Below, piece after piece: positions 28,788-29,932 of a stretch of DNA of 29,932 nt (its first letter is position 1; every line of letters starts with the position of its first letter). Position numbers and translations under genes: made by a program. Source of the DNA: JBAWVR01 sp964583845 (GTDB lineage: Bacteria; Patescibacteriota; Minisyncoccia; Phycocordibacterales; GWA1-40-21). The notes beneath the pieces are model-generated. The model searched no databases. It saw only the letters and a program-made list of their open reading frames with translations, and was not told the origin of the DNA. The DNA lies in assembly GCA_964583845.1 (NCBI GenBank), contig CAZOXG010000009.1, positions 1-29,932 on the forward strand, given 5' to 3'.

Positions 28788-28816
28788 TTGACTTTTATGA
28801 CTGAATGTGCTATAAT
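28788..28816 (+). promoter_or_regulatory. Strong promoter of the right-edge orphan unit
   Basis: TTGACT (28788-28793), a 17-bp spacer ending ATGTGC and TATAAT (28811-28816). The leader of about 107 nt contains TTAGTG/CACTAA (28849-28870) and GCAT/ATGC hairpins, then SD AAAGGAG (28917-28923). Confidence 0.9.
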
Positions 28817-28929
28817 AGTAACTGAAATAACCTGATTTTGGTTATAAATTAGTGGCAACGATGTCACTAAAGAACATTCACAAACAAAAGATCCTAAAGC
28901 ATAATAATGCTCGGGTAAAGGAGAAAACC

Positions 28930-29280
28930 ATGAACCTGTTTATCACCCTGTCTGTTGCCTATCTCATGGTCACCCTGGTAATTTGTTTACTCCGGTCCGC
29001 CAAGGACCACTATGAGTTGGGTTGGATCGCTGGCGGTAGCTCCTACTGGTCCTTCTTCTGGCCGCGTCTCAAAATGTGGCTGGTCGGAGTGCTGGGCGTG
29101 GCTGCTCTCAATCTGTTCATGTTATGTGGAAGCGCAATCAACCGCATTGGCCAGACAGCGGGATCGGGCCTTCTCGCAATGGTACTTGTAATCTTTTGCG
29201 TTGCGGGGATGATGTTCGTCCTGAGCTGTGCAGCGATGCCGTTTTGTGCTAGCGTATCGGAGGCTCACGAAGTCTCATAA
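28930..29280 (+). CDS. Hypothetical membrane protein, 116 aa, orphan class
   Basis: Not recognised. Three hydrophobic helices are visible (about 2-20, 'MWLVGVLGVAALNLFMLCG' at about 49-67, and 'GLLAMVLVIFCVAGMMFVLSCAA' at about 79-101), with a short acidic C-terminus ('VSEAHEVS'). ATG 28930 is chosen because AAAGGAG lies six bases upstream. The frame is open back to a GTG at 28852, but that would translate the structured leader. G+C is visibly high: 36 of 60 bases in 29041-29100 against 15 of 60 in the binding-protein gene at 26461-26520, counted by hand. It begins a probable run of orphan genes continuing past the window. Confidence 0.75.
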   Translation: MNLFITLSVAYLMVTLVICLLRSAKDHYELGWIAGGSSYWSFFWPRLKMWLVGVLGVAALNLFMLCGSAINRIGQTAGSGLLAMVLVIFCVAGMMFVLSCAAMPFCASVSEAHEVS

Positions 29281-29301
29281 GCTATCACACTATGTCTTTC
29301 G

Positions 29302-29402
29302 GGAAGTTTCGCTTTAGTAAACTTCCTATCCATTGAGTCCGCGAATGTTTCGTGGGTTCATAGGTAAAAGTTCTTTTACAACAAACTGGCAACGAAAGTT
29401 GT
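29302..29402 (+). other. Cluster of stem-loops in the spacer between two orphan genes
   Basis: Successive hairpins: GGAAGTTT/AAACTTCC (29302-29326), CCGCGAA/TTCGTGG (29339-29355), GTAAAA/TTTTAC (29364-29379), and an overlapping alternative ACAAC/GTTGT (29378-29402). None has a T tract, so these are more likely mRNA structures than terminators. No promoter was seen inside, so the two flanking genes are probably co-transcribed. Confidence 0.55.
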
Positions 29403-29420
29403 CTAACGAGGAGAAGAATC

Positions 29421-29932
29421 ATGAAAACGATCAAAGTCTTTGTTTCGGTTTCCAACGACAATGGTGCGCGCCCGGTCATCGACCTTTCGATCAAGGAAGT
29501 CTTCAAGTCAATGGTCTTTGGTTCCCCCTTCGGTTCCGCTGGGGTGCCAGGAATTCCAGACTTCAAGATGATCGTCAACTTCAACCTGGAAGTGGTTTCC
29601 AACCACCAGGATGCGGATGTGGTGATCTTGGGCAGTCTCGAGAAACTGAACAAGTTTTATGTGAGCTGGTGGAAACAGGATTTCCTTTTTGCACCCTTGC
29701 AGGAAAAAGAAACGGCCCCTGCGAACGCCAAGGAACTGCGGATTCATTCGATTGACATCCGTGGGGCCGTAGTGAAAGCTATGGCCGAGTTCTTTCAGGC
29801 CTACGAGCCCAGCGCTCGTGATCCTGAAATGGACATGGTGAGGACTTCTGATCTCTATCTGGCCAAGAATCCGACGGCCGACAGTGTTTCGGTACTTGTC
29901 ATTGACGACAAGATCGAAAATCTGAAACTGGC
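29421..29932 (+). CDS. Hypothetical protein, orphan class (partial, runs off the window)
   Basis: An open frame of at least 170 codons from ATG 29421 to the window end with no stop. SD GAGGAGA lies six bases upstream. The sequence begins 'MKTIKVFVSVSNDNGARPV' and contains 'FNLEVVSNHQDADVVILGSLEKLNKFYVSWW', 'RIHSIDIRGAVVKAMAEFF' and 'SVSVLVIDDKIENLKL'. It looks like a soluble alpha/beta protein, without signal or membrane helix. The family is not recognised. Codon use is G+C-rich like the gene before it, with which it probably shares a transcript. Confidence 0.7.
   Translation, partial: MKTIKVFVSVSNDNGARPVIDLSIKEVFKSMVFGSPFGSAGVPGIPDFKMIVNFNLEVVSNHQDADVVILGSLEKLNKFYVSWWKQDFLFAPLQEKETAPANAKELRIHSIDIRGAVVKAMAEFFQAYEPSARDPEMDMVRTSDLYLAKNPTADSVSVLVIDDKIENLKL

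Noticed and set aside
29285..29653. Minus-strand ORF at the right edge
   Set aside because: The plus-strand frame from 29421 has an SD and open coding to the window end with consistent codon use. The minus frame lacks both.

Overview
The window looks like a chromosomal segment of an uncultivated, low-G+C Candidate Phyla Radiation bacterium (Patescibacteria, Parcubacteria-like). This is inferred from the gene families present (SIMPL, DUF456, DedA, TlyA, a membrane-anchored matrixin, a TrmB-type regulator), from solute-binding proteins anchored by an N-terminal helix with no lipobox cysteine, and from many genes that start without a Shine-Dalgarno (SD) sequence. No rRNA, tRNA, IS element or CRISPR array was seen. 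The standard genetic code works throughout.

Layout. 1-3464: end of a LOG-family gene, a SIMPL protein, a DedA-DUF456 pair, an RluF-like pseudouridine synthase and a small membrane protein. 3540-10176: a hypothetical gene, a DUF5698-like membrane protein, a matrixin protease divergent from TlyA, a small anchored orphan, an AlkD-type glycosylase, a P-type ATPase and a 67-residue orphan. 10495-12150: a PIF1-like helicase. 12408-16556: a marR - adaptor - adaptor - EmrB-type drug-efflux operon with a 21-bp perfect palindrome at the marR promoter. 16659-19742: superoxide dismutase and the LivF, LivG and LivM parts of a branched-chain amino-acid-type ABC importer. 19843-20910: RsgA. 21070-22944: a two-gene orphan operon whose larger product has a transglutaminase/cysteine-peptidase-like Cys-His-Asp core. 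23171-28715: four paralogous LivK-type binding proteins around a TrmB-family regulator. 28930-29932: the start of another run of orphan genes, cut by the window edge.

The strongest pattern is that two kinds of gene expression unit are interleaved. A+T-rich core genes have no SD, and several carry a -10 box ending exactly six bases before the ATG, the expected signature of leaderless mRNA. Seven orphan genes (3540-4316, 6788-7081, 9973-10176, 21070-21348, 21349-22944, 28930-29280, 29421-end) are G+C-richer and all have an SD. Those with a visible promoter have longer, sometimes hairpin-bearing leaders, and most complete units end in strong terminators. None of these orphans is recognisable by family except the transglutaminase-like one. 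They look like a separate class of expression cassette inserted between core genes.

The binding proteins (four), LivM, LivG and LivF probably form one uptake system, with the TrmB-like protein as the likely regulator. No LivH is present in the window. A 63-bp double-palindrome repeat occurs four times between genes, once inside the liv operon.
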